Source of the DNA: Megamonas hypermegale
GTDB taxonomy: Bacteria; Bacillota; Negativicutes; Selenomonadales; Selenomonadaceae
Length of the DNA stretch: 46,587 bases
Direction of reading: 5' to 3'
Assembly: GCA_002314325.1 (NCBI GenBank)
Contig: DCFC01000006.1
Location: forward strand, 1-46,587
Below, piece after piece: positions 16,607-25,175 of the stretch (the first letter of the stretch is position 1; each line of letters opens with the position of its first letter). The translations under genes were made by a program, and so were the position numbers. The notes beneath the pieces were generated by a model. That model was not told the origin of the DNA. It saw only the letters and a program-made list of their open reading frames with translations, and did not search any database.

Positions 16607-17551
16607 TTAAACCAAATGGCAGGCTACAAAATGATTGGAGGATACTTCTTCCAACTGCGGTTTTGTTTGTTTGCAAATATCTTTACAGTATTTGCAGCGG
16701 TTCTGAAACGGACAGCCTATCGGCAAATCGAGCGGACTCGGTATCTCACCTGTAAGTGTTTCAATATTTTTATTTTTTTCTTCATCTACATAGAAGATTG
16801 ATCTTAACAGTGCCTGTGTATACGGGTGCTGTGCCTGCTGCAATTTATCTCCGTCGATTTTTTCTACGATATTGCCGAGATACATAACGGCGATGCGGTG
16901 CGAAAACAGACTGACAAGGGCTAAATCATGGCAGATAAAAATATAAGTAATATTTTTTTCCCGCTGCAGTCTTACGAGAAGTTCAATTATTTTTGCCTGT
17001 ACGGAAACGTCCAGTGCACTTGTCGCTTCATCGCAAACAATTATTTCTGGTTCCAGTGCTAAAGCTCTGGCGATAGCTACGCGCTGACGCTGACCGCCAC
17101 TCATATTATTCGGGTATCTGTCTACCAAGTCCGCCGGTAGTTCTACAAGTTCCAATAGTTCACGTGCTTTCTGCTTTATCTGCGATTTTTTTATCAGATT
17201 GAAATTTAAAAGCGGCTCGCAGATAATATCGGCAATTTTCATCTTCGGGTCGAATGCCGCTGTCGGGTCTTGAAAAACCATCTGGATGTTGCGACAATTT
17301 TGACGTTTTGCTTCACCTTTTAATTTCGTGATGTCTTTTTCATGAAAAATAACTTCACCGCTAGTAGGTGCGTGCATATTTAATATAGTTTTTACAAGCG
17401 TCGACTTACCGCAACCGGATTCACCTACAATACCGACAGTCTGCCCGGATTTTATCGTCAGATTAATATCATCGCAAGCCATCAGAAATTTATTGCCACT
17501 GACTGGAAATTTTTTTGTTATATGCTTGACCTGCATAATCGTTTCAGACAT
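16607..17551 (-). CDS. ABC importer ATPase (OppF/DppF/NikE type)
   Basis: This 314-residue ATPase has Walker A GESGCGKST (about 41-49), a Q-loop VFQDPTAAFDP, signature NMSGGQRQRVAIARAL, Walker B IIVCDEATSALD and the H-loop CHDLAL. The C-terminal extension IGCPFQNRCKYC...C is the cysteine-bearing oligopeptide/dipeptide domain (Opp/Dpp C-terminal), with paired cysteines. It overlaps the preceding ATPase gene by 8 bp and has GGAGG before the ATG. It pairs with the ATPase at 17544 to power the importer. Confidence 0.9.
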   Translation of the reverse strand: MSETIMQVKHITKKFPVSGNKFLMACDDINLTIKSGQTVGIVGESGCGKSTLVKTILNMHAPTSGEVIFHEKDITKLKGEAKRQNCRNIQMVFQDPTAAFDPKMKIADIICEPLLNFNLIKKSQIKQKARELLELVELPADLVDRYPNNMSGGQRQRVAIARALALEPEIIVCDEATSALDVSVQAKIIELLVRLQREKNITYIFICHDLALVSLFSHRIAVMYLGNIVEKIDGDKLQQAQHPYTQALLRSIFYVDEEKNKNIETLTGEIPSPLDLPIGCPFQNRCKYCKDICKQTKPQLEEVSSNHFVACHLV

Positions 17552-18335
17552 ATCTTTTGCCTCCTATCTGCGGTACTGAGGCAAGTAGTGTCTTTGTATA
17601 TTCATCTTTTGGCGAATTGATAATATCTTTCGCCTTGCCGTATTCTACTATCTTACCGTGCGACATTACCATAATTTTATCCGATATATACGACGCTACG
17701 CCAATATTGTGTGTTACGACAATCATTGCCGTTCCACAGGTACGTGGTACAAACATCAATTCTTTTACTATCTGTGCCTGCGTTGTTACATCAAGCGCAG
17801 AAGTCGGCTCATCCGCCAAAAGCAGCTCCGGTCTGAATATCGTCGCCATAGCAATACCTACACGCTGACGCATACCGCCGGAAAGTTCAAATGGATAAGA
17901 GTTCATTATATTGTCCGGATTAGGCAAATTCATGCGGGTAAGCATTTCCGTTGCAAAGAAATATGCTTCCTGCTCTGTCAGATTATCGTGTACTCGAAGA
18001 TATTCCGTGAACTGTCTGCCGATAGGCAGAATCTGGTTCAGCATATTGCCGCTGTCCTGGAATATCATGGAAATATTTTTGCCGCGAAGATTAAGCCAAT
18101 CTTTATTGCTGTAGGTCAGTAAATCTCTGTTTTCAAAAATGATTTTTCCTGCCGTAACTTTGCCGCTGGCGGGCAGACAGCCCAGTATCGCTCTGATGAC
18201 GGTCGTTTTACCGCTACCCGACTCGCCGACTATTGCCATGATTTCACCGCTGTTGAGAGAAAAACTGACATTTTGTACAGTCGGCTGTTTATTCTTACCG
18301 TATTGAATAGTTAAATCCGATACATTTAGTAACAT
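17544..18335 (-). CDS. ABC importer ATPase (OppD/DppD/NikD type)
   Basis: This 263-residue protein has Walker A GESGSGKTT, a Q-loop IFQDSGNMLNQ, signature ELSGGMRQRVGIAMA, Walker B LLLADEPTSALD and H-loop VTHN. It lacks the long C-terminal cysteine region usual in OppD (about 320 residues), which is a feature of NikD-like proteins. AAAGGGGC precedes the ATG. Together with the following ATPase it forms the heterodimer of the importer. Confidence 0.9.
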   Translation of the reverse strand: MLLNVSDLTIQYGKNKQPTVQNVSFSLNSGEIMAIVGESGSGKTTVIRAILGCLPASGKVTAGKIIFENRDLLTYSNKDWLNLRGKNISMIFQDSGNMLNQILPIGRQFTEYLRVHDNLTEQEAYFFATEMLTRMNLPNPDNIMNSYPFELSGGMRQRVGIAMATIFRPELLLADEPTSALDVTTQAQIVKELMFVPRTCGTAMIVVTHNIGVASYISDKIMVMSHGKIVEYGKAKDIINSPKDEYTKTLLASVPQIGGKRYV

Positions 18336-18356
18336 TTATCTTTACTTCGCCCCTTT

Positions 18357-19943
18357 TCAAGAATTGGCAGGCTTTATCTTATTGGTCAGCCAGTAATAAT
18401 CGGACGGGTACATCACTACGCCGTCAAGTCCTTTTGAACTTACGATATTAGTCTGCGGATAACCTAAAAACAGTGCCGCACCGTCGTTCATAATAATCTG
18501 CTGAGCTTCAATAATGAGCTGACGGCGTTTTTCCTTGTCAAATTCCACCGACAGCTGATCAAGTACGCTGTCGAGCTGAGGATTGCTGTAACCGGAGCCG
18601 TTTTGCGGATTGTCCCCGTTATGGTTTGTCTTCCAGTACCAGCTCAGATAAATTTCCGGGTCGCCCGTATTGGCCGTAGTGATATTGGAAATAAGTAAAT
18701 CATATTCGCCGTCAATACCCATCTTATCAATCAGGTTATAATCCACATTCTTGATATTCACATTGATGCCGACTTTTTTCACATCAGCCTGAACGGCTTC
18801 GGCATAAAGCGGCAGTTCGGCACGGCTGTTGTATACAACAAAATCCACACTTAGAGGCTGACCGTTTTTATCTAAAATTCCGTCGCCGTCGCTGTCGCTC
18901 CAGCCTGCTTCGGCAAGTAGCTGTTTGGAACGTTCAGGGTTATAGGCATTCGGGTCTTTAAGCTGGTCAAAACCGTAATCCATGGAAGGCGGCACCGGTG
19001 CTTTGCCCGGAATGAACGTACCTTTCAACAATACATTATTGTAATTTTCCCTGTCGCAGGCACTGATAAACGCCGCACGTACTTTCGGGTCGCCCAATAC
19101 GCCTTTTTGATTAATACGGGCAAGAACTGTACGCAGTGAAGAAATCTCATCAATATAGAACTTGTCATTATTGCGGAACAAATCAATATCACCGGCAGCG
19201 ATATTTACAGCAAAATTGACTTCACCGGACTGAAGCGCCATAGCTCGTGTATTCGGGTCGTCAATGGACGGAATTTCCACTCGTTCAAACGGCACTTCGC
19301 CGTCCCAGTAATTTTCGTTTCTGACCATAACGGCTTTTTCCTTGACGAACGACTCTACCTTATACGGACCTGTGCAGACAGGGCCTTCGCTGGCGAAATT
19401 GCGACCCTGCTGTTCCGCCGTAACATCAACGATTATAAACAGCGGGTCAGCCAGAAAGCCCGGCATATTGGGCTGCGGTTTTGTCGTAGTTATAATCAGA
19501 TTTTGTCCGTCCGCCTTCATCTCCGTATATTCAAAGAATGTCGCGGCTCTCGTATTTTTAGCAAAAGCACGTTCAATTGACGCCTTTACAGCTTCCGCCG
19601 TCAGCGGATTGCCGTTGGAAAATTTCACATTATCGCGAATTTTAAACGTCCAAGTCAAATGGTCATCACTTATCGACCAGCTTTCCGCCAGCCACGGCTG
19701 AACATTCATCTTCTCATCGAATTTCGTCAGGCATTCGCCTAGTGCATAACGCATTACAACCCAGCCGAAATAGTTCTGTGTCGGTTCAAGCGTATCGGCA
19801 AAGTTCGTTACACCGAATTTCAAAGTATTTTTATCAACGGCGGTATTATCGGAGCCGCAGCCGGCGATAATGCCGGCGGATAATATGCCGCAAAGACCTA
19901 AACTTACAGCTTTCCATAATTTTTTCATTCTAAAACTTTTCAT
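18357..19943 (-). CDS. ABC importer substrate-binding lipoprotein (family 5, NikA/DppA-like)
   Basis: This 528-residue protein has a lipoprotein signal with the lipobox AGCG, C29 being the lipidation site, and then the family-5 fold (e.g. YDGLVRY-equivalent GECLTKFDEKMNVQPWLAESW and TWTFKIRDNVKFSNG). Such proteins bind peptides, nickel or other metal chelates, or sugars. The region resembles nickel-type proteins, but no ligand can be assigned from sequence. The ATG at 19943 follows GAGGC by about 7 nt. The gene sits in a five-gene importer operon under a cobalamin riboswitch. Confidence 0.9.
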   Translation of the reverse strand: MKSFRMKKLWKAVSLGLCGILSAGIIAGCGSDNTAVDKNTLKFGVTNFADTLEPTQNYFGWVVMRYALGECLTKFDEKMNVQPWLAESWSISDDHLTWTFKIRDNVKFSNGNPLTAEAVKASIERAFAKNTRAATFFEYTEMKADGQNLIITTTKPQPNMPGFLADPLFIIVDVTAEQQGRNFASEGPVCTGPYKVESFVKEKAVMVRNENYWDGEVPFERVEIPSIDDPNTRAMALQSGEVNFAVNIAAGDIDLFRNNDKFYIDEISSLRTVLARINQKGVLGDPKVRAAFISACDRENYNNVLLKGTFIPGKAPVPPSMDYGFDQLKDPNAYNPERSKQLLAEAGWSDSDGDGILDKNGQPLSVDFVVYNSRAELPLYAEAVQADVKKVGINVNIKNVDYNLIDKMGIDGEYDLLISNITTANTGDPEIYLSWYWKTNHNGDNPQNGSGYSNPQLDSVLDQLSVEFDKEKRRQLIIEAQQIIMNDGAALFLGYPQTNIVSSKGLDGVVMYPSDYYWLTNKIKPANS

Positions 19944-19964
19944 ATATAGCCTCTTTTCTAAAAA

Positions 19965-20783
19965 TCATTCCTGTCTCGGGTCTAAAATATCACGCAGACT
20001 GTCGCCCCATAAATTAAAAATGGCAACTACGATAAAAATGGCAATACCCGGATAAATCATCAGCCACGGTGCAGTCTGAATATACTGGCGGCCTTCATTT
20101 AGCATCAATCCCCACTCAGGTGTAGGCGGCTGTGCACCAAACCCGAGAAAAGACAGACCTGCAATCTCCATCATCATCGTTCCTATGTCCATTGCTCCCG
20201 TTATCACAACCATCGGCAGAATATTTGGAATGATATGACGCCAAAGAATATTAATCGTAGTCGTTCCGTTTACGCGCGCCGCAGTTATAAAATCATTATG
20301 ACGCAATTTTATGACAAGACTACGCACCAATCGGGCATATTTTGCCCAGCTCACAACGACGAGCGCCAAAATCGTATTGATAATATTTCCGCCCAGAATA
20401 CCGGCGATAGCAATAGCTAAAACCACGCCAGGGAAAGACAGCATCATATCGGCAAGACGCATCAGCACCGTTTCCACTCTGCCGCCGAAATAGCCTGATA
20501 AAATTCCCACTAGAGAACCGATTGCAGCTGTCAGTACAACAAGGCATACCGTCATGAACAATGAAGTCTGCGTACCGTAAATTATACGGGAATACGTATC
20601 ACGTCCCAGCTTATCCGTGCCTAAAATATGCTCGGCACTGGGCATCTGCAAAACATTCGCCATATTCGATTCATACGGGTCATGCGTTGCCAGTATCGGC
20701 GCGGAAAGTGCAATAATAAAAACTAAAATAACTAAAAAAGTATAAAAGGAGAATAATTTATTCTTTCTCATAAAATCCATCAT
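19965..20783 (-). CDS. ABC importer permease (NikC/DppC type)
   Basis: This 272-residue permease has about six membrane segments and the EAA loop (ARVNGTTTINILWRHIIPNILPMVV). The N-terminal HILGTDKLGRDTYSRIIYGTQTSL stretch is diagnostic of the DppC/OppC/NikC group. Start ATGATG overlaps the upstream permease stop by 4 bp, indicating translational coupling. Confidence 0.9.
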   Translation of the reverse strand: MMDFMRKNKLFSFYTFLVILVFIIALSAPILATHDPYESNMANVLQMPSAEHILGTDKLGRDTYSRIIYGTQTSLFMTVCLVVLTAAIGSLVGILSGYFGGRVETVLMRLADMMLSFPGVVLAIAIAGILGGNIINTILALVVVSWAKYARLVRSLVIKLRHNDFITAARVNGTTTINILWRHIIPNILPMVVITGAMDIGTMMMEIAGLSFLGFGAQPPTPEWGLMLNEGRQYIQTAPWLMIYPGIAIFIVVAIFNLWGDSLRDILDPRQE

Positions 20784-21718
20784 TTCATTTCTCCTTTTTT
20801 CAATCTCGGGTCAAGGTATGTATACGATAAATCCACCAAAAAATTAATTATGGTATACATAGCGGCAATCCATAAAACAAAACCTTCAATCAGGGGATAA
20901 TCCCGCATGGTTATAGCGTATACGGCCATTCTGCCCATACCCGGCCAGGCAAAAACAGTTTCAATCACAGCCACGCCGCCTAAAAGCCAGCCGATAGACA
21001 TGCCGAGCAAAGTAATCAGCGGCAAGACGGCATTGGGCAAAACATGCTTCCACAGTATCATATTTTCCGACAGACCTCTTGCTCTTGCTCCGATTACATA
21101 ATCCTGATTGAGTTCATCCAAAATAACGGTTCTAACTTGGCGCGTATATTTCGCTGATTGATATATAGCCAGCGTAAGCGCCGGCAGAACAAGCCCGCTC
21201 GGCGTAACGGTAGCCGTCGCTATCGGAAACAGACCCAGCTTCAAACCGAAAATGTACAACAATATCAGGCCCACCCAGAAACTAGGCATCGATACGCCGA
21301 TAAATGAAAATACCCTGACGACAAAATCCGGTATCTTATTACAATGAACGGCGGAGAATATGCCAAGCGGCAAGGAAATCAACAGTATCAAAAAAATTGT
21401 TGTAATTGCCAAAAGTACCGTTCCGGCAAAACCTTCCATTAATTTGTCTACAACTGGTTTTTTACCAGAATAAGACATGCCCATATCACCGTGCAGAACG
21501 CCCCATACCCAGTTGCCGTACTGAACAAGAAACGGGTCGTTAAGTCCCATTTCTTCGCGTGTCTTTTCTAAAACCTCCTGTGATACAATCGTATCGGAAG
21601 CCTCTAAAACCATAGCGGCAGGGTCTCCCGGCGACAGATACGTCAGACAGAAAGTCAAAAAGCTGACACCGATTAAAGTAATTATCATCTGTGTCAAACG
21701 ATTGATAAATCGCTTCAA
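20780..21718 (-). CDS. ABC importer permease (NikB/DppB type)
   Basis: This 312-residue permease begins with the typical TLIGVSFLTFCLTYLSPGDPA segment, followed by REEMGLNDPFLVQYGNW, about six membrane spans and the EAA loop GARARGLSENMILWKHVLPNAVLPL. The start is TTG at 21718, about 10 nt after AAGGAG. It is the first gene of the importer operon and follows a riboswitch leader of about 430 bp. Confidence 0.9.
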   Translation of the reverse strand: MKRFINRLTQMIITLIGVSFLTFCLTYLSPGDPAAMVLEASDTIVSQEVLEKTREEMGLNDPFLVQYGNWVWGVLHGDMGMSYSGKKPVVDKLMEGFAGTVLLAITTIFLILLISLPLGIFSAVHCNKIPDFVVRVFSFIGVSMPSFWVGLILLYIFGLKLGLFPIATATVTPSGLVLPALTLAIYQSAKYTRQVRTVILDELNQDYVIGARARGLSENMILWKHVLPNAVLPLITLLGMSIGWLLGGVAVIETVFAWPGMGRMAVYAITMRDYPLIEGFVLWIAAMYTIINFLVDLSYTYLDPRLKKGEMK

Positions 21719-21784
21719 ATTATTACCACTCCTTTATTTTTTTATTAAAAAATTTTTCTCTTTTCACCTCACAATAAAATTGCA

Positions 21785-21819
21785 GCAAAAAAGGCCTACC
21801 CGCAAATGAGTAGACCTTT
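21785..21819 (-). terminator. Second terminator in the importer leader
   Basis: Stem AAGGCCTAC/GTAGACCTT (one G-U) with T run on the minus strand, about 35 bp after the riboswitch terminator and before the first gene. Confidence 0.6.
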
Positions 21820-21844
21820 CATAAATAACGACATTTATCCATAT

Positions 21845-21880
21845 AAAAAACAAACCCTAATTCCAAAACTGGAATTAGGG
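21845..21880 (-). terminator. Riboswitch expression-platform terminator
   Basis: Perfect 10-bp stem CCCTAATTCC/GGAATTAGGG, loop 6 nt, followed on the minus strand by TTTGTTTTTT. It directly follows the cobalamin aptamer and is the likely off-state hairpin. Confidence 0.75.
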
Positions 21881-21924
21881 AACGTATTCTTATAAATAGA
21901 CCGATATCATGCCTATTACAAAAT

Positions 21925-22140
21925 CGCCTTCCCATCACTCGCAGGTTCAAGCATATAAATGCTAACGGTAATTATCAAACAGGCAGTTCTCCTGGCTCAG
22001 AGTCATCGCTATTCACGCCTTCTCAGGAAAAACCCAATGACATAAATGTGAAATCGCTCGTCTTTACAGTGGCGGGACCGCTTCGGCTTATACCGAATTC
22101 CCTATTAAGTCTGATAAACAGACACCTGTCCTTTTCTGTA
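21925..22140 (-). ncRNA. Cobalamin riboswitch upstream of the ABC importer
   Basis: On the minus strand the leader has the hallmarks of the cobalamin aptamer: a start GGACAGGTGTCTG, TTAATAGGGAA, AAGCGGTCCCGCCACTGTA, the B12 box GAGCCAGGAGAACTGCCTG and a distal GCGAGTGATGGGAAGGCG. Binding of adenosyl- or methylcobalamin should favour the terminator at 21845-21880 and reduce expression of the five-gene importer. Its promoter is at 22159-22187. Confidence 0.92.
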
Positions 22141-22158
22141 TTAACTTTTTCTATGATT

Positions 22159-22187
22159 AAATTAACACTATTAATACTATTTGTCAA
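22159..22187 (-). promoter_or_regulatory. Promoter of the riboswitch-importer operon
   Basis: TTGACA (22182-22187, complement) and TAATTT (22159-22164) are separated by 17 bp; transcription would start just before the aptamer. Confidence 0.65.
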
Positions 22188-22207
22188 CCCCAAAATTTCT
22201 ATTTATA

Positions 22208-22265
22208 GTTCATTTTTCTTTTGAAAGACAAAAGAAAAATAAACCAAAAAGAAAACCTTTTTAAC
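22208..22265 (-). repeat. Second copy of the dispersed inverted repeat at 1-52
   Basis: Read on the minus strand: GTTAAAAAGGTTTTCTTTTT, then an inverted repeat around GGTTTATTTTTCTTTTGTC...AAAAATGAAC. It matches 1-52 with a few differences. The next 160 bp (22266-22424) hold a further hairpin (GAGCATTTTCAC/GTGAAAATCTC near 22301-22334) and no gene. Confidence 0.55.
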
Positions 22266-22424
22266 GTTTCGCTGACGCTGCACTGGGCGAACCTGTGAGA
22301 GCATTTTCACGATAGCTTTTTTAGTGAAAATCTCTTATGGACTACGAACTAAAGGATTTCTTTTTCGGCAACTTTTTTTGATTCAATTTCTTTGACAAGC
22401 AAAGAACTCAGTAAATAGAAAATT

Positions 22425-22937
22425 TTAATAATAATAGCCAATATCGCCGACAACAATTGTATCAATCACGTCTTTATCATCAAAAAAGAAATACAGCGGC
22501 ATATTCGGATGGTCGGTACTGCTCGACAGATAGCACCACGATGAGCCGTCTGTTTCGGCAAATCTTCTGTCCGGGTCGCCATACACCTGCCAAACCGTAT
22601 CTTTCGTCATGCCGACTTTCACGCCCATATTCGTGGCGATATTATCCTCCGAGCAAACGATGGCGCGAATACGTCCGTTTTCGTTCCAGCCGCCGTTTAT
22701 ATAGTAAACCATCAATTCACTATTGTATGTCGCTTCATTTATATAAAAATCACCGCAGTTGCGCACAGCGAGATTGGCCGTCGGTCTGCCGTACACGTAA
22801 TAAGCCGAGCCTATCTGCTGGTCGGGCGTAAGGCCGCCGATATTCAGATACGAATACGGTATGCGCGCCATAGCAGTCGGCATTATACATAAAAAACTGC
22901 TTATCATCAATAAAAAACTAAGCAGATATTTTTTCAT
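22425..22937 (-). CDS. Secreted protein with a BamE/SmpA-like segment
   Basis: The protein of about 170 residues starts with a Sec signal (MKKYLLSFLLMISSFLCIMPTAMA). Near residue 112 the phrase GVKVGMTKDTVWQVYGDPDR is the strand-helix turn typical of the small SmpA/OmlA (BamE) fold, a periplasmic protein-binding module. There is no lipobox, so it is not a classical BamE. I chose the ATG at 22937, 10 nt after AGAGGA. It lies about 30 bp after the ABC ATPase gene on the same strand. Its role is unknown. Confidence 0.7.
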   Translation of the reverse strand: MKKYLLSFLLMISSFLCIMPTAMARIPYSYLNIGGLTPDQQIGSAYYVYGRPTANLAVRNCGDFYINEATYNSELMVYYINGGWNENGRIRAIVCSEDNIATNMGVKVGMTKDTVWQVYGDPDRRFAETDGSSWCYLSSSTDHPNMPLYFFFDDKDVIDTIVVGDIGYYY

Positions 22938-22969
22938 CACTGAAAATCCTCTCATTTCCCAATTTCTTC

Positions 22970-23980
22970 TTAAATTTTTTCAATTAATTCGCCGCAGCGC
23001 AGACGGCGGCGTATATCAAGCAAGATATCATCAAGTTTTCTAATCCGTTCGATACAAGCTTTCTCCTGCTCTGTCGTTTCAATAATCTTGGCTATGCCGC
23101 CGTTTTTTATGACAATGCGTTTATCGGCGTTAAGCGCAAGCAGCGGGTCATGTGTAGACATAATGACGATTTTTTCACTTTTTGCCAAAACTTTAACCGC
23201 CTGCTGCCGGTCGATACCAGCGTTTTCTATCTCATCAATCAATACAATCGGCGAAGAGCTGATGCAGGCAACATCAGCAATCATGAGTGCGCGCGACTGA
23301 CCGCCGGACAGCTGCGTAACTTTCGTGTCAAGCGTAAATTTTTCGCCCGCCAATTCATTGGCCATAGCATAGCATCGATTAACCGTCTGCGCCAAATCGC
23401 ATTCCCTGCCCAGACGCACTTTGGCGTGCATTATGAGAAAATCCTCCACGCTCACGTCCATGATGAAATTCATGTTCTGCGACAGCTGCGCTACGAGTTT
23501 ACCGTCAAAATCAAACCGCGCTTCATCATCAAGTGCTTTGCCGTTTATAAGTATCTGCCGCCTCGTCGGCGTATCACCCTGCGCCAGACATTCAATATCG
23601 GCAAGCAGCCTGCTTTTTCCCGAACCAGTCGGCCCGACAATACTGACTATCTCGCCTGTGTATATCGAAAGCTTCACATTTTCCGCTTCGCCCTGTTTAT
23701 TCATGCCGCCGATAATCGTGATACTTTCAATATTATTTTCCGTATGCATATCAACGTCGCGCATGGCGGCAATGAATTTTGCCAGTTCGTCTGCAATATT
23801 GCCGCCTTTGATGCCAACCTGCCACAAATCTTCTTCGTCAATATCTTCAAATGCTTTGGCAAAAGTGAGATTTTCCGGCAAATTCCACAATCCCGTATTG
23901 TCCAGATAATCAACAACCGGCGGATATACTTTTTTTATCTCGCCAATCGTATGCGTTTCTATAAATTCCTTAAAATCCAT
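22970..23980 (-). CDS. Soluble ABC-type ATPase without a membrane partner
   Basis: This 336-residue protein has an N-terminal helical domain (1-75) that recalls DUF1858-type segments (HTIGEIKKVYPPVVDYLDNTGL) followed by a single ABC module: Walker A GPTGSGKS, signature LSGGQSRALMIAD, Walker B IVLIDEIENAG and H-loop STHDP. No permease or binding protein is nearby, so it is unlikely to be a transporter subunit. It lies next to a HypB/UreG-like GTPase, and I infer a role in metallocofactor or metal handling. The specific target is unknown. Confidence 0.75.
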   Translation of the reverse strand: MDFKEFIETHTIGEIKKVYPPVVDYLDNTGLWNLPENLTFAKAFEDIDEEDLWQVGIKGGNIADELAKFIAAMRDVDMHTENNIESITIIGGMNKQGEAENVKLSIYTGEIVSIVGPTGSGKSRLLADIECLAQGDTPTRRQILINGKALDDEARFDFDGKLVAQLSQNMNFIMDVSVEDFLIMHAKVRLGRECDLAQTVNRCYAMANELAGEKFTLDTKVTQLSGGQSRALMIADVACISSSPIVLIDEIENAGIDRQQAVKVLAKSEKIVIMSTHDPLLALNADKRIVIKNGGIAKIIETTEQEKACIERIRKLDDILLDIRRRLRCGELIEKI

Positions 23981-23996
23981 ATTATAATACCATACC

Positions 23997-24683
23997 TCAT
24001 CTAAATTCCATTTTCTTCGTCATGCCCAGCTGATATTTTTCACCGACGCGCATTTCATCCGTACAATACGAGCAGACGGCCGCCGGTGAAGTAAAGCGCA
24101 GCTTAGCGCCGCTCAAACCGTCGATATCGGCAAACTGAGCAATGTATTTTTTCAGCATGAATGCACCTTGCCCCGTAATGCCGTTCACAAAGATGACCTG
24201 CGCCTTCGGATTTGCCTGATAAACATTGTACAGAAAAACCTCGCGCTCCGCCTGCGAAATGATATCGCCCTTCGTCACGACGATTACATCGGCAAATTTC
24301 ACCATCGGCCCGATTTTGCGCGGCGTTTGTATGCCCGACAGACAGTCAATGACGCATACGGCAAGTATATTTTCAATGTACGGCGAACAGCGGTTGCACA
24401 ATCCCGCGCTTTCCGTAATCAGATAATCAAATCCCTGCGATTTTCCCCAGTTTACACCTTCTTCAATATTGCTTATGTAAAAATGGTCCGGACAGAATTT
24501 TCCCGACAGGCCGATTTGCACTGGAATATCTGCCTGCTCATACACTTGACGGTCAAACGTCGTCAGACAGTCGAATTTTATCACGCCCGCTTTTTTATCC
24601 TCGCGGCGCAGAACCTCCAGCAGCCGCAAAATAACGGAAGTCTTCCCCACGGACGGCGGACCGGCAAAAGTTATCAGCTTCAT
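23997..24683 (-). CDS. HypB/UreG-like GTPase
   Basis: This protein of about 228 residues begins with a P-loop GPPSVGKTS and continues with a SIMIBI-class layout: an early aspartate region (GVIKFDCLT), ITESAGLCNRCSPY, VVTKGDII (the NKxD-like guanine site, here TKGD) and INGITGQGA. Family members deliver nickel or other metals to enzymes (HypB, UreG, CooC relatives). Two CxxC-type cysteine pairs, CNRC and CSYC (near the C-terminus), could bind metal. The start is ATG at 24683, 8 nt after GAGGAG. It overlaps nothing and precedes the ABC ATPase by about 17 bp, so the two form a unit. Confidence 0.75.
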   Translation of the reverse strand: MKLITFAGPPSVGKTSVILRLLEVLRREDKKAGVIKFDCLTTFDRQVYEQADIPVQIGLSGKFCPDHFYISNIEEGVNWGKSQGFDYLITESAGLCNRCSPYIENILAVCVIDCLSGIQTPRKIGPMVKFADVIVVTKGDIISQAEREVFLYNVYQANPKAQVIFVNGITGQGAFMLKKYIAQFADIDGLSGAKLRFTSPAAVCSYCTDEMRVGEKYQLGMTKKMEFR

Positions 24684-24734
24684 AAACACATCTCCTCTTA
24701 ATTACTTCAACCGAAATCATTATAAAACTAAAAA

Positions 24735-24770
24735 ATAGAGGCCGCAACATAAATAATATTGCGCCTCTAT
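24735..24770 (-). terminator. Terminator of panC-panD
   Basis: Stem ATAGAGGC/GCCTCTAT, partly extended by GCAA/TTGC, followed by T residues on the minus strand, just downstream of panD. Confidence 0.65.
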
Positions 24771-24788
24771 ATTTCTATCCGTATTTTA

Positions 24789-25175
24789 TCAGCCTATTTC
24801 GCCTTCAAGCTCCGTTCCGCGCAGCTTTACCGGCTGATTGTGCTCATCCACCATTACAACTTTCGGAACGAGATTTTTCGCTTCTGCTTCATTCATCATG
24901 GCATAAGCGATGATAATAACCGTATCGCCGACCTGCGCTCTGCGCGCCGCCGCACCGTTCAGACAGATAACGCCGCTACCGCGCTTTCCAGCGATGGTGT
25001 ACGTTTCCAGCCGCTCGCCGTTATTGTTGTTGACAATCTGCACCCGTTCGCCCGGCAATATGCCTGAAAGCTCCAGCAGATTTTCATCTATCGTAATACT
25101 GCCCATATATTCTAAATTAGCTTCTGTTACCGTGGCGCGGTGAATTTTTCCATGAAACATATTGTACAGCATCAT
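24789..25175 (-). CDS. panD: Aspartate 1-decarboxylase
   Basis: PanD makes beta-alanine from aspartate for pantothenate. The 128-residue proenzyme has the self-cleavage site G25-S26 (YMGSITID), which yields the pyruvoyl cofactor on the serine, and the early lysine of the active site ([14 protein letters not shown]). Length is normal. It overlaps panC by 4 bp and is followed by a terminator. Confidence 0.95.
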   Translation of the reverse strand: MMLYNMFHGKIHRATVTEANLEYMGSITIDENLLELSGILPGERVQIVNNNNGERLETYTIAGKRGSGVICLNGAAARRAQVGDTVIIIAYAMMNEAEAKNLVPKVVMVDEHNQPVKLRGTELEGEIG

